This document shows positions 37,354 through 45,338 of a stretch of 45,338 nt of DNA, piece after piece. The notes under the pieces are model-generated. The model ran no database searches. It was not told the origin of the DNA and saw nothing but the letters and a program-made list of their open reading frames with translations. A program made the translations under genes and the position numbers. Where the stretch lies: assembly GCA_964622895.1 (NCBI GenBank), contig CAZUSB010000002.1, positions 1-45,338 on the forward strand. Reading direction: 5' to 3'. How positions within the stretch are numbered: position 1 is the first letter of the stretch; the number at the start of each line of letters is the position of its first letter. The stretch comes from JAGOZV01 sp964622895. Its GTDB lineage: Bacteria; Patescibacteriota; Saccharimonadia; Saccharimonadales; Saccharimonadaceae.

Positions 37354-39260
37354 TCAATTCAGTGTCGTTATACGCTGATATTTTTTTACCCTACTTTCGA
37401 GCTTTGGATAATTTGACAGCTCCTCGTCACTCGTAATGAATTTTTCAGCGATTTTTCTCACCCGAACAATTTCTCTAGTACTTGAAAGTGTAGCGATTTT
37501 TAGATTAAGGTCGCCGTGTTGACTATGTCCATAAATCTCGCCTGGACCGCGTAATTTCAAGTCCACTTCAGCCAAATAAAACCCGTCATTTGAATTTTCC
37601 AGTTCCCTCAGCCGCCGTGACGGTTTTTTGCTATCAGAATATATCAAATAGGCATAACTCTGATGACCTCCGCGTCCAACTCTTCCCCGAAGTTGATGTA
37701 ACTGCGCCAATCCAAAACGGTCGGCATTTTCTATCATCATTACAGTAGCGTTCGGCACATCAACGCCTACTTCAATCACGGTGGTGCTAACCAAAATATC
37801 TAGCTCGTGTACCAAAAACTGCTCCATTACCGCTTGTTTGTCTTGCGCATTCATCTTACCGTGCAACATCCCCACCCGATAATTTTTAAAATGTTTATTT
37901 TGCAAAAGCTTAAACTGTTTTTCGGTATTTTTCANNNNNNNNNNNNNNNNNNNNNNNNNNNNNNNNNNNNNNNNNNNNNNNNNNNNNNNNNNNNNNNNNN
38001 NNNNNNNNNNNNNNNNNNNNNNNNNNNNNNNNNNGACAATAAATGCGGCAGATGTTCAGATTTTTCTAGCAACGCTTGACGTTGTTTGACGCCAAAACGA
38101 TGTTGCTCATCTATCACCACATACCCTAATTTTTTAAACTGTAGCGCCTCCTGAATCAAAGCGTGAGTCCCGACAATAATATCTACTCCACCCTCGGCAA
38201 TCTGCTGGTAAATCAACCGCCTAGCTTCGCCCTTGACTCTACCGGTCAATAATCCAACCTTCACGCCTACATCGGATAGCATTTCTTGTAAAGATTTAGC
38301 GTGCTGAGTGGCCAAAATATCAGTTGGCGCTAATATCGCCGTTTGTAATCCATGCCGGGCGGCCTGAACAGCAGTTAATCCAGCCACTACAGTCTTGCCC
38401 GACCCAACATCACCCTGCAATAAACGGTTCATCGGGTGAGGTTTATTAAAATCCTGAATTATTTCCCACGTGGCTTTACGCTGAGCATCAGTTAGTTTAT
38501 AGGGTAAATTATCTACTAATTTTTTTATTACCTTTTCGTCAAAAGGTATTTGCCAACCAGTCAATCGCGCATTTTCCTGTTTATTTAACTGGCTAGCGAG
38601 TGTTAATTCAAACAACTCATTAAACGATAATCGCTCCGTGGCCTCTTTGATATCATTTTCGGACTGAGGAAAATGAAGTTTATCTAACGCCTCGGCCTGC
38701 GATATAACATTCACTTCTTTAATCACAGATAACGGTAAATATTCGGGATACTCTTTGATTAGGGGCTGTAGATTTCTTAGAGATTTTGCAATTGTCTGAC
38801 GTTTAATCCCACCGCTTAGTGGATAAATCGGCATAATTTCATCAGTCACCTCGTCAAGCTCACTAGCCGCTGTTACACTTGGGCTATTTAATTGAAAACG
38901 ATTGTACTGAAACTCGTAATTACCTGTAAAATAAAACTCCCCGCCATTGCCTAATTGTTTAGCACGATAGGCCTGATTGAACCAAACAGCCATAGTCTTG
39001 CCGTCATTGTCGGCTAAAACTGCAGTGGTGATAGTCATGCCACGCCTTACATGACGAGTGCTTACCGACTCAACGCGCGCCTTTAGTGTTACTTTTCCCG
39101 GCACTATTTTATTTATGGCCGTCACAGCCGAAAAATCTTCGTACCGACGCGGATAATGCTCAATTAGATCATCTATTGTAAAAAGCCCAGCTTTTTCAAA
39201 CTGCTTAAGCGTTGCCGGCCCGACACCCTTGACCTTACCTAAAGATGAAGTCGGCTGCAT
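37354..39260 (-). CDS. recG: ATP-dependent DNA helicase RecG, interrupted by an assembly gap
   Basis: The N-terminal part (39260-38035, about 408 residues) has the wedge OB domain (VTLKARVESVSTRHVRRGMTI near 57-77), Walker A LLQGDVGSGKTVVA and motif II VIDEQHRFG (DEQH). The C-terminal part (37934-37354, about 193 residues) resumes with KNTEKQFKLL and carries STTVIEVGVDVPNATVMMIE and LHQLRGRVGRGG (motif VI). A 100-N gap removes motif III; the total of about 601 against the usual 680-700 residues puts the missing part near 80-100 codons. RecG reverses stalled forks and processes branched DNA. It lies 5 bases after tyrS. Confidence 0.94.
37935..38034. other. Assembly gap of 100 N inside recG
   Basis: A run of exactly 100 N. 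Both flanks are in recG coding sequence; comparison with family length suggests about 240-300 missing bases. Confidence 0.99.
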
Positions 39261-39265
39261 AAACT

Positions 39266-40477
39266 CTATCGCACAAGAATAAAGCTATTCTTGCCTTTTT
39301 TTATAATACTTTTTACCGCAACATCTTGATCGTCACTAATTTTTGCGCCATTTATACTGACGCCACCACCAGAAATGAGCCGTCGAGACTCGCCTAGACT
39401 CTTTGACTGTCCACTGGAAAGCAAAATCTCACTAGCCTTGCCAGGAGTTGCTGTTGGTATTTCCTCCGCCAACGCCTGCAATTCCTCTTCTGTCAACTCA
39501 TCAACCGGGCGTCCTTCAAAAAGCACTTCAGTCACATGCTCAACTTCTTGACGACGCCCTTTAGAATGTACTAAGTCCGTCACCTCTTTGGCTAAACGCT
39601 TTTGCGCTAAACGTAGATGTGGTTGCGCAAGATGCTCCTGCTCAATTTCATCAATTTGCGTCTTGTCAAGCAGTGTAAATAATTTGAGGTAATCAATCGC
39701 CGCTTCATCATTCACTCCAAGCCAAAACTGATAAAACTTATATGGACTCGTTTTCAAAGGATCAAGCCAAACGGCACCATCGGCACTTTTACCAAATTTC
39801 TTACCTGTAGTCTTGTCAAGCACCAAAGGTGCAGTCATCCCGTTAACTTCAACGCCATTGACCTTGCGAATCAAATCCACACCGGACAATATATTTCCCC
39901 ACTGGTCGCTGCCGCCAATCTGAAAGTTAACTTCATAGTTATCATTAAGATGCAAAAAGTCATAGCCCTGTAATAATGTGTAGCTAAATTCGGCATAGCT
40001 GATGCCACTACCTTTTTCACCCATACGCGAAGCAATATAATCTCGCCCTACCAGTTGAGTCATACTAAAATGCTTGCCTGTATTGCGTAAAAAATCCAGC
40101 ACAGTTAAATTTTTTAGCCAATCATAATTATTGACCAAAGTAAAAGGTTTATCACTAAATAATTTTTGTACCTGCATGCTCAATGCCTCAGCGTTCAGGT
40201 TGATAGATTCAAGTGCTAAAAGTTGTCGCTCTTCATCACGTCCTCCTGGATCGCCTATAATCCCGGTTCCACCGCCAATCAATAAAACCACTCTATGTCC
40301 ATGATCCATAAATCGTCGCGCTAACATATAGACCGCTAAATTTCCCACATGCAAACTATCTGCAGACGGATCAGCCCCTAGATAAACTACATGATTACTA
40401 TCGTCCAGCTCGCTCGCCTGTTTTAGGGTAGTTTGTTTGTAAAAGCCACGCCATATAAGCTCATCAGATAGCTTCAT
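39266..40477 (-). CDS. tyrS: Tyrosyl-tRNA synthetase
   Basis: 403 residues of bacterial TyrRS, class I. The HIGH motif is HVGN at 43-46 after LGADPSADSL, the KMSKS motif is KFGKS near 228, and GGSDQWGNILSGVDLIRKV near 188-206 is the Tyr-binding helix region. The C-terminal S4-like RNA-binding domain is visible as SKSLGESRRLISGGGVSING. It attaches tyrosine to tRNA-Tyr. AAAGGAG lies 5 bases before the ATG, with an extended -10 promoter upstream. recG follows 5 bases later, so the two are one transcript. Confidence 0.97.
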   Translation of the reverse strand: MKLSDELIWRGFYKQTTLKQASELDDSNHVVYLGADPSADSLHVGNLAVYMLARRFMDHGHRVVLLIGGGTGIIGDPGGRDEERQLLALESINLNAEALSMQVQKLFSDKPFTLVNNYDWLKNLTVLDFLRNTGKHFSMTQLVGRDYIASRMGEKGSGISYAEFSYTLLQGYDFLHLNDNYEVNFQIGGSDQWGNILSGVDLIRKVNGVEVNGMTAPLVLDKTTGKKFGKSADGAVWLDPLKTSPYKFYQFWLGVNDEAAIDYLKLFTLLDKTQIDEIEQEHLAQPHLRLAQKRLAKEVTDLVHSKGRRQEVEHVTEVLFEGRPVDELTEEELQALAEEIPTATPGKASEILLSSGQSKSLGESRRLISGGGVSINGAKISDDQDVAVKSIIKKGKNSFILVR

Positions 40478-40502
40478 AATTCTCCTTTTGTTGATTATCT
40501 TT

Positions 40503-40511
40503 ATTATAGCA
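40503..40511 (-). promoter_or_regulatory. Extended -10 promoter of tyrS-recG
   Basis: TGC plus TATAAT on the minus strand (TATAAT at 40503-40508); weak -35 (TTACGT) at 17-base spacing. Predicted leader about 19 bases with the ribosome-binding site. It is divergent from the penicillin-binding protein promoter 27 bases away. Confidence 0.6.
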
Positions 40512-40537
40512 AAATATCTATAAAAACGTAATTAAAA

Positions 40538-40546
40538 TGATATAAT
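40538..40546 (+). promoter_or_regulatory. Extended -10 promoter of the penicillin-binding protein gene
   Basis: TGA plus TATAAT on the plus strand (TATAAT at 40541-40546), no clear -35; predicted start near 40553, giving a leader of about 24 bases that carries GAGGAG. Confidence 0.6.
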
Positions 40547-40576
40547 GGTAAAGTATAATTTTTTGAGGAGAAGGTT

Positions 40577-43231
40577 ATTTCAAGAGAAGAAAACAAGAGC
40601 TCAAACGAGCCAAAGACAAAGAAATCACGACACAGTGTCTATGCTAATTTAAAGCGTAAAAAAACACCTAAAAAGACACGGTCTGATAAAGATACCCGTA
40701 AAAAAGCCAAAGATATCGCCAACTTACCAAAAGATCCGGTCAAGCGATTCTTTTATAGACTTCACCCAAAAAGAGTTAAGAAATTTATTTTTAGCAAACG
40801 TGGTGGCATGACTATCTTAAAAATCCTCGGAGTTTTACTATTAATCGGAGTAATATCCATAGGCGCATTGTTTGCGTACTTCAGAAAAGACCTTGATACA
40901 CTACGACCAGAAGAGGTCACCAAGCGAGTCCAAACGACGGTCAATGTTTATCTAGACCGCAACGGTAAACTTCTATGGGAAGACAAAGGTAACGGTAACT
41001 ATAGGCTCGTTGTCAAGAGTGAAGATCTTAGCGACAACCTCAAAAATGCCACTATCGCCGTAGAAGACAAGGATTTTTACAAACATGGAGGTGTTAGCGT
41101 CGTTGCACTGAGTCGCGCCGTAATCAACAATATGGGAGGTGGAAAAACACAAGGTGGCTCCACTCTAACCCAGCAATTAGTTAAACAAGTATTTTTCTCT
41201 GCCGAGTCCCAAGACCGTGCTTTGACTGGCATACCTCGTAAGATCAAAGAGTTGATACTATCAATTGAACTAGAGAGAATGTATGACAAGGATCAGATTT
41301 TGACTCTCTATTTAAATGAGTCTCCTTATGGCGGTCGTCGCAATGGCGCAGAATCGGGAGCTAGAACATATTTCGGTAAATCGGCCAAGGAGCTATCAAT
41401 CGCAGAAGCAGCTTTACTAGCAGGCATCCCAAACAACCCTTCCGTTTATGACCCATACAATGTCGCTGGACATAAAGCCTTGATAGCCAGACAACATCAC
41501 GTGATTGATCGCATGTTAGACGAAGGCTTCATCACAAAGGAACAAGCAACCGAGGCCAAAGAGTATCCGATTATTGACAATATCTTACCAGCTTCTAGTC
41601 AGTATGCTGACATTAAAGCACCCCACTTTGTACAAATGGTACGAACAGACCTTGAAAAAGAACTAGGCAAAACTGTGGTGGGACGAGGCGGTCTGACCAT
41701 CAAAACCACTCTTGATCTACGTATTCAGGAAAAGTTAGAAGAATCCATGGCTAATCTCTTTAATTCAAATACCCCTGCACAAGCTGGTTTCAGTAACGGA
41801 GCAGCCACACTCGAAGACACACAAACTGGTCAGATCATTGCATTGATGGGGAGTCGTGATTTTTCATTCCCTAATTTTGGTCAAGACAATGCCGCTATCG
41901 CTTTTATTCAGCCAGGGTCAACTATTAAACCACTAGTTTATGCAAAAGCATTTGAGAAAAATGAAGAAAAACCAACATTTGGTACTGGCTCTACAATCGT
42001 TGATGATAATATTGATGCTCTTTATGGCGCCCGAGTAAACAACGCCGATAATCGTTTCAAGGGCACAATGACTATGCGCGACGCACTCGCACAGTCACGA
42101 AACATCCCAGCAATTAAAACTATGTATATCAACGGGGTCACGCCAACCATAGAATATATCCAAAAAGTTGGTGCAAGTTCTTATTGCACCCAAGGCGTAG
42201 ATAAACAAGCAGGCCTTGCGTCATCAATCGGCGGTTGTGGTGTACGCCAAGTAGATCTAGTTAGTGCATATTCTACTATGTCACGTCAAGGCATCTACAA
42301 GCCACAAGCATTGATTTTAGAGGTTAAAGATAGCTCTGGAGCTGTAGTTAAGAAATGGGCAGACACCGAAGGCAAACGCGTCATGAGTGCTCAAGTAGCC
42401 TACATGATTTCTGATATTCTGTCTGATCCACAAGCCCGTGCCCCTCTTTATGGCGCATACCCCCAAGGAGTTTATTTAAATGGTATTCGCAGCTCCGCCA
42501 AAACCGGTACATCCGACCGTGGCGGAAAAGCCAAAGATATTTGGATGGTCAGCTATTCACCAGCGCTAGCTATGGGTGTATGGCTAGGAAACCCTGATAC
42601 ATCAACTTTACGTAACGCCAGCTCTATTATTACTGGACGTGTGGTAGAGCCTGTTATGACATATGCACACAAAGAAATTTACGCCAATGAAGGAAAATGG
42701 AAAGCCGACGACTGGTATCAATTCCCTGACGGTTTACAAAAACAAGGCAAAGAACTTTACCCATCATGGTGGAATAAAAAACAAGGCCAGTCCGAAGTTA
42801 AAATGAACTTCAACCGACTCAACAAATTAAAAGCTACGGAGTGTACCATCCCTGAGGCTATTATTGAACTTAGTGTCATGAAATCAAAAGACCCAATTAC
42901 TAAAAAAGAGATATTCCTGGCACCAAGTGGCTACGATGTCAACAAAGACGACCCGTGTACCGATGCTGCTGGATCAGTCAACCTGACGGTTACCGCCACA
43001 CAAATTACCGGCTCAGTATCGGGAGCCATTCAACCAGTATCTATTCAGATATTCCACAATGACAACCTTCGAAACACCGTTACTGGTACCACCATAAATC
43101 AATCTATCGCTGGTTCACCTGGAGATACAGTTTATGTCAAGTTAGTTTATGAAAATGGCACAGAAAGAAAGAGCCAGGTCTTTACGATCGCTGGCTCCCC
43201 GAATCCTACTCCTCCGTCAACTGACAACTAA
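40577..43231 (+). CDS. Class A penicillin-binding protein (transglycosylase/transpeptidase), apparent ATT start
   Basis: 884 residues if started at ATT 40577. The reading frame is open for 77 codons upstream of the first ATG (40808); this stretch is rich in Lys/Arg (KKSRHSVYANLKRKKTPKK, later RVKKFIFSKRGG), and GAGGAG lies 6 bases before the ATT with no ATG, GTG or TTG in frame near it. From the ATG numbering, a membrane helix spans about 5-24, the GT51 transglycosylase has EDKDFYKHGG with Glu86 and GGSTLTQQLVKQ, and the transpeptidase has Ser371-x-x-Lys374 (GSTIKP), SRN, and KTG at 565-567. About 190 residues follow KTG, including a Ser/Thr/Val-rich region. It polymerises and cross-links peptidoglycan outside the membrane. 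The start is the uncertain part. Confidence 0.88.
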   Translation: MSREENKSSNEPKTKKSRHSVYANLKRKKTPKKTRSDKDTRKKAKDIANLPKDPVKRFFYRLHPKRVKKFIFSKRGGMTILKILGVLLLIGVISIGALFAYFRKDLDTLRPEEVTKRVQTTVNVYLDRNGKLLWEDKGNGNYRLVVKSEDLSDNLKNATIAVEDKDFYKHGGVSVVALSRAVINNMGGGKTQGGSTLTQQLVKQVFFSAESQDRALTGIPRKIKELILSIELERMYDKDQILTLYLNESPYGGRRNGAESGARTYFGKSAKELSIAEAALLAGIPNNPSVYDPYNVAGHKALIARQHHVIDRMLDEGFITKEQATEAKEYPIIDNILPASSQYADIKAPHFVQMVRTDLEKELGKTVVGRGGLTIKTTLDLRIQEKLEESMANLFNSNTPAQAGFSNGAATLEDTQTGQIIALMGSRDFSFPNFGQDNAAIAFIQPGSTIKPLVYAKAFEKNEEKPTFGTGSTIVDDNIDALYGARVNNADNRFKGTMTMRDALAQSRNIPAIKTMYINGVTPTIEYIQKVGASSYCTQGVDKQAGLASSIGGCGVRQVDLVSAYSTMSRQGIYKPQALILEVKDSSGAVVKKWADTEGKRVMSAQVAYMISDILSDPQARAPLYGAYPQGVYLNGIRSSAKTGTSDRGGKAKDIWMVSYSPALAMGVWLGNPDTSTLRNASSIITGRVVEPVMTYAHKEIYANEGKWKADDWYQFPDGLQKQGKELYPSWWNKKQGQSEVKMNFNRLNKLKATECTIPEAIIELSVMKSKDPITKKEIFLAPSGYDVNKDDPCTDAAGSVNLTVTATQITGSVSGAIQPVSIQIFHNDNLRNTVTGTTINQSIAGSPGDTVYVKLVYENGTERKSQVFTIAGSPNPTPPSTDN

Positions 43232-43252
43232 ATTGTTACGCACCGACAACGT

Positions 43253-43942
43253 CTAACGAACTATCCGACCAAAAAGCATCTTACCAGCTTTTGTCTGTAA
43301 GCTTCGCTGCACTTCAACCTTTACAGTCTTTCCAATATATTTATCAGCCTTTTCAATCACAACCATCGTTCCATCAGGTGTATTGCCGACTGCCTGTTGT
43401 GGGTCTTGCCCTTTTTGAGTCAATGTCACTTCTATTATCTCACCGGGCAAATATTTCAATCGCAATGACAATGCTAGGTCATTAATATTCAGCACATTAA
43501 TCCCCTCCACCGTGGCGACTTTATTTAGGTTGAAGTCCAAGGTGCATAAAACTGAACCGGGATCTGCCTTTGTTAATCGAATCAACTGCTCGTCTACGCC
43601 AATATCTGTTTCTATATCATCTTGTAAGATATTAACCTTAACGCTCTTTAATGCTTGCAAATCAGCTACTACATCAAGTCCATAGCGCGCTCGTGAACGT
43701 TTTTGAGAGTCAGTACCGTCTGCCATCAACTGAAGCTCCGCTAGCACACTTTTTGGCACCTGTAAGACTCCGCCCAGAAAACCGGACTCTGCGACAGTTG
43801 TGATCCGTCCATCTATTAGCACCGACGTGTCTATGTAGACATTCCTCTCAACCACCTTGGTTGCTAACTTTTTTTGATTCACCAACACCAAATAGCTGGT
43901 CTCTAAAATAATAATTACTAATGCAATATAAATGAAAATCAT
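43253..43942 (-). CDS. PIN-TRAM domain protein (YacL-like) with one membrane helix
   Basis: 229 residues. One N-terminal membrane helix (about 2-20), then a PIN nuclease domain starting VYIDTSVLIDGRI (acidic Asp38 and Asp44) with further acidic positions near ETDIGVDEQLIRL and CTLDFNLN, then a C-terminal TRAM domain from about 165 (LPGEIIEVTLTQKGQDPQQAVGNTPDGTMVVIEKA). Bacillus YacL and relatives have this PIN-TRAM order with several membrane helices; this one keeps only one. PIN proteins cleave RNA, TRAM binds RNA, so a membrane-bound RNase is likely. AAGGA lies 5 bases before the ATG. It converges with the penicillin-binding protein gene, and radA is upstream of it on the same strand. Confidence 0.85.
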   Translation of the reverse strand: MIFIYIALVIIILETSYLVLVNQKKLATKVVERNVYIDTSVLIDGRITTVAESGFLGGVLQVPKSVLAELQLMADGTDSQKRSRARYGLDVVADLQALKSVKVNILQDDIETDIGVDEQLIRLTKADPGSVLCTLDFNLNKVATVEGINVLNINDLALSLRLKYLPGEIIEVTLTQKGQDPQQAVGNTPDGTMVVIEKADKYIGKTVKVEVQRSLQTKAGKMLFGRIVR

Positions 43943-43977
43943 ATAAATCCTTTTTTGTTAAATATTAAATAATAATG

Positions 43978-45336
43978 TTAATTTTGTAAATGTTTGATCA
44001 GTGCTCCGCGCAGATCGGATGCTCCGTCAATAAACTTGTTTGTTTTATAGGGCTTTGGCGCGATGGCAGATTTGAATCCCAATTTTTTCGCCTCATCAAT
44101 CCGTCGATCAGTTAATTTTGCCGAACGAATTTCCCCACCAAGACCAACCTCGCCAAATACTACTATATCATCACTTAGCTTGCGCCCACTTGCCACACTA
44201 GCTATCGCCATACATATTGCCAGGTCTGCCGCTCGGTCATCTAGCTTGACTCCTCCAACGACATTTATGTATATATCCTTGTCGGCAAGCTTTAAATTGG
44301 TTCTTTTTTCCAAGACCGCCACCAATAAATTAAGACGATTGATATCAAAACCACTTGCCGCTCGTTTTGGATAACCAAATGACGTCGTGTTGACTAGAGC
44401 CTGTATCTCAACCAGTAATGGCCTGTTGCCCTCAATTGTAGCGAGCACGACAGAACCGTCTTGATTATTGCGTTCCTTTAAGAGAGTTGCAGAAGGATTT
44501 TCCACGATTCTCAGACCTTGATCGTCCATCTCAAAAATAACTGCCTCTGATGTAGAGCCATATCTATTTTTGACAGCGCGAAGCACCTTGAAGCCGCCAT
44601 AACGATCACCCTCGAACTGAATCACAACATCTACCAAATGCTCCAAAACTTTTGGCCCAGCAATCGTCCCGTCTTTTGTCACATGTCCAACCAACATAAC
44701 GGCCGTATTTGATTGTTTGGCAGCTCGGATGATGACATTGCTCGCACCCGTCACCTGACTGACCGTACCGGGAGCGCTAGTTAGTTCATCTAGTGCCATC
44801 GTCTGGATAGAGTCTATCACTACCAAATCATAGTGGTCTTCTTTTATGGTAGCAGCGATATCACTGGCATTGGTTGAAGAAATAAAATCTAAATTGTTCA
44901 AATTATCCAAAACACCCAAGCGCTGTGCACGCAACTTTATCTGCGACGCCGACTCTTCGCCGCTAACATACAGAACCTTCTTGTTTTTGCTAACTTGGCT
45001 AGATAATTGCATAAGAAGCGTACTCTTACCGATACCCGGCTGCCCTGCCACCAAAGACACACCACCCGATACAATACCACCGCCGAGCACCTCATCTAGC
45101 TCTTTTAAGCCGGTACGTATTCGATCGTGAGACTGACTAATCTTGACATCTCGTAGCGACTGCGCCTGCAAAACCTTACCTGAAGACTGCGCCTTTGCCA
45201 CAGCAGACTTACCCCCACTTTCAACAGCCTGCTCGACCAAAGAGTTCCATTCTCCACAATTGGCACACCTCCCCACCCACTTTGGATAAACAGCCCCACA
45301 ACTTTGACAGACGAATTGAGATTTTGATTTGGCCAT
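43978..45336 (-). CDS. radA: DNA repair protein RadA/Sms
   Basis: 452 residues, full length. The N-terminal zinc finger is intact (Cys10, Cys13, Cys24, Cys27), then Walker A GQPGIGKSTLL near 92-102, the RadA motif KNRYG near 252-256 (usual KNRFG), and a C-terminal Lon-like domain with DIYINVVGGVKLDDRAADLAICMAIASV. RadA is a DnaB-type ATPase that promotes branch migration in recombination. The retained zinc finger shows that the organism does use zinc in other proteins, unlike its polymerase beta-prime. The ATG is 2 bases from the window end, so its promoter is not visible. Confidence 0.96.
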   Translation of the reverse strand: MAKSKSQFVCQSCGAVYPKWVGRCANCGEWNSLVEQAVESGGKSAVAKAQSSGKVLQAQSLRDVKISQSHDRIRTGLKELDEVLGGGIVSGGVSLVAGQPGIGKSTLLMQLSSQVSKNKKVLYVSGEESASQIKLRAQRLGVLDNLNNLDFISSTNASDIAATIKEDHYDLVVIDSIQTMALDELTSAPGTVSQVTGASNVIIRAAKQSNTAVMLVGHVTKDGTIAGPKVLEHLVDVVIQFEGDRYGGFKVLRAVKNRYGSTSEAVIFEMDDQGLRIVENPSATLLKERNNQDGSVVLATIEGNRPLLVEIQALVNTTSFGYPKRAASGFDINRLNLLVAVLEKRTNLKLADKDIYINVVGGVKLDDRAADLAICMAIASVASGRKLSDDIVVFGEVGLGGEIRSAKLTDRRIDEAKKLGFKSAIAPKPYKTNKFIDGASDLRGALIKHLQN

Positions 45337-45338
45337 GT

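Noticed and set aside
37807..38079. Plus-strand reading frame across the second N run
   Set aside because: It lies antisense to recG and depends on N bases.
1..45338. CRISPR array, insertion sequence, prophage or integrated element
   Set aside because: No regularly spaced repeats, no transposase or integrase, and no terminal repeats were seen; gene content is core housekeeping.
1..45338. Alternative genetic code (UGA as Gly, as in Gracilibacteria)
   Set aside because: Conserved proteins read cleanly with standard codons and no in-frame TGA; TGA serves as the stop of the flavin oxidoreductase and small-ORF genes.

Overview
The window is a chromosomal contig piece from a reduced-genome bacterium, most likely Candidatus Saccharibacteria (TM7) or a close Patescibacteria/CPR relative. 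The reasons are the compact ribosomal superoperon with no L30 gene between rpsE and rplO, no adk or map between secY and infA, zinc-ligand-free S4, S14, L36 and RNA polymerase beta-prime, an ordinary stop-codon set (UGA is used as a stop), and a sequence style that fits Saccharibacteria. The taxonomic call is inference from gene content. Two runs of exactly 100 N (31557-31656 and 37935-38034) are scaffold gaps, and they interrupt hisS and recG.

Left end (1-2100, minus strand): the 5' end of a type IV pilin-like gene overlaps the end of a class I fructose-bisphosphate aldolase gene. An alpha/beta hydrolase with an apparently leaderless promoter lies upstream of them, then the terminator of the ribosomal block.

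Ribosomal and transcription core (2125-29320, nearly all minus strand, so read from high to low coordinates): rpoB-rpoC and a terminator; rpsL-rpsG-fusA, then tuf with its own promoter and terminator; rpsJ alone with its own promoter and terminator; a plus-strand gene for a lysine-rich, membrane-anchored 106-residue protein wedged between rpsJ and the rest of the S10 operon; then rplC-rplD-rplW-rplB-rpsS-rplV-rpsC-rplP-rpmC-rpsQ-rplN-rplX-rplE-rpsN-rpsH-rplF-rplR-rpsE-rplO-secY, and from a second promoter infA-rpmJ-rpsM-rpsK-rpsD-rpoA-rplQ-rplM-rpsI. Intergenic spacing is mostly 0-15 bases with several one-base stop/start overlaps. The first genes of the main units (rpoB, rpsL, rplC, rpsJ, tuf) have leaders of about 65-180 bases; those of rpoB, rpsL and rplC show clear inverted repeats.

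Right part (29354-45336): clpP, trigger factor and hisS on the minus strand; a divergent plus-strand unit with a perfect-consensus promoter and two small unknown proteins; rsmD, a GlcD-like flavin oxidoreductase and an NADPH-dependent FMN reductase; a candidate small RNA; tRNA-Leu(UAG); a SpoU-type RNA methyltransferase; a 119-residue unknown protein behind a strong promoter; recG-tyrS; a class A penicillin-binding protein that appears to start at a rare ATT codon and carries a long basic cytoplasmic tail; a PIN-TRAM protein; and radA.

I see no mobile elements, CRISPR arrays, rRNA genes or classical defence genes. The features most worth attention are the zinc-free RNA polymerase, the membrane-anchored histone-like tail protein inside the ribosomal block, the small orphan genes with very strong promoters, the candidate small RNA, the ATT start, and a recurring leaderless pattern with the -10 box only 5-9 bases from the start codon.
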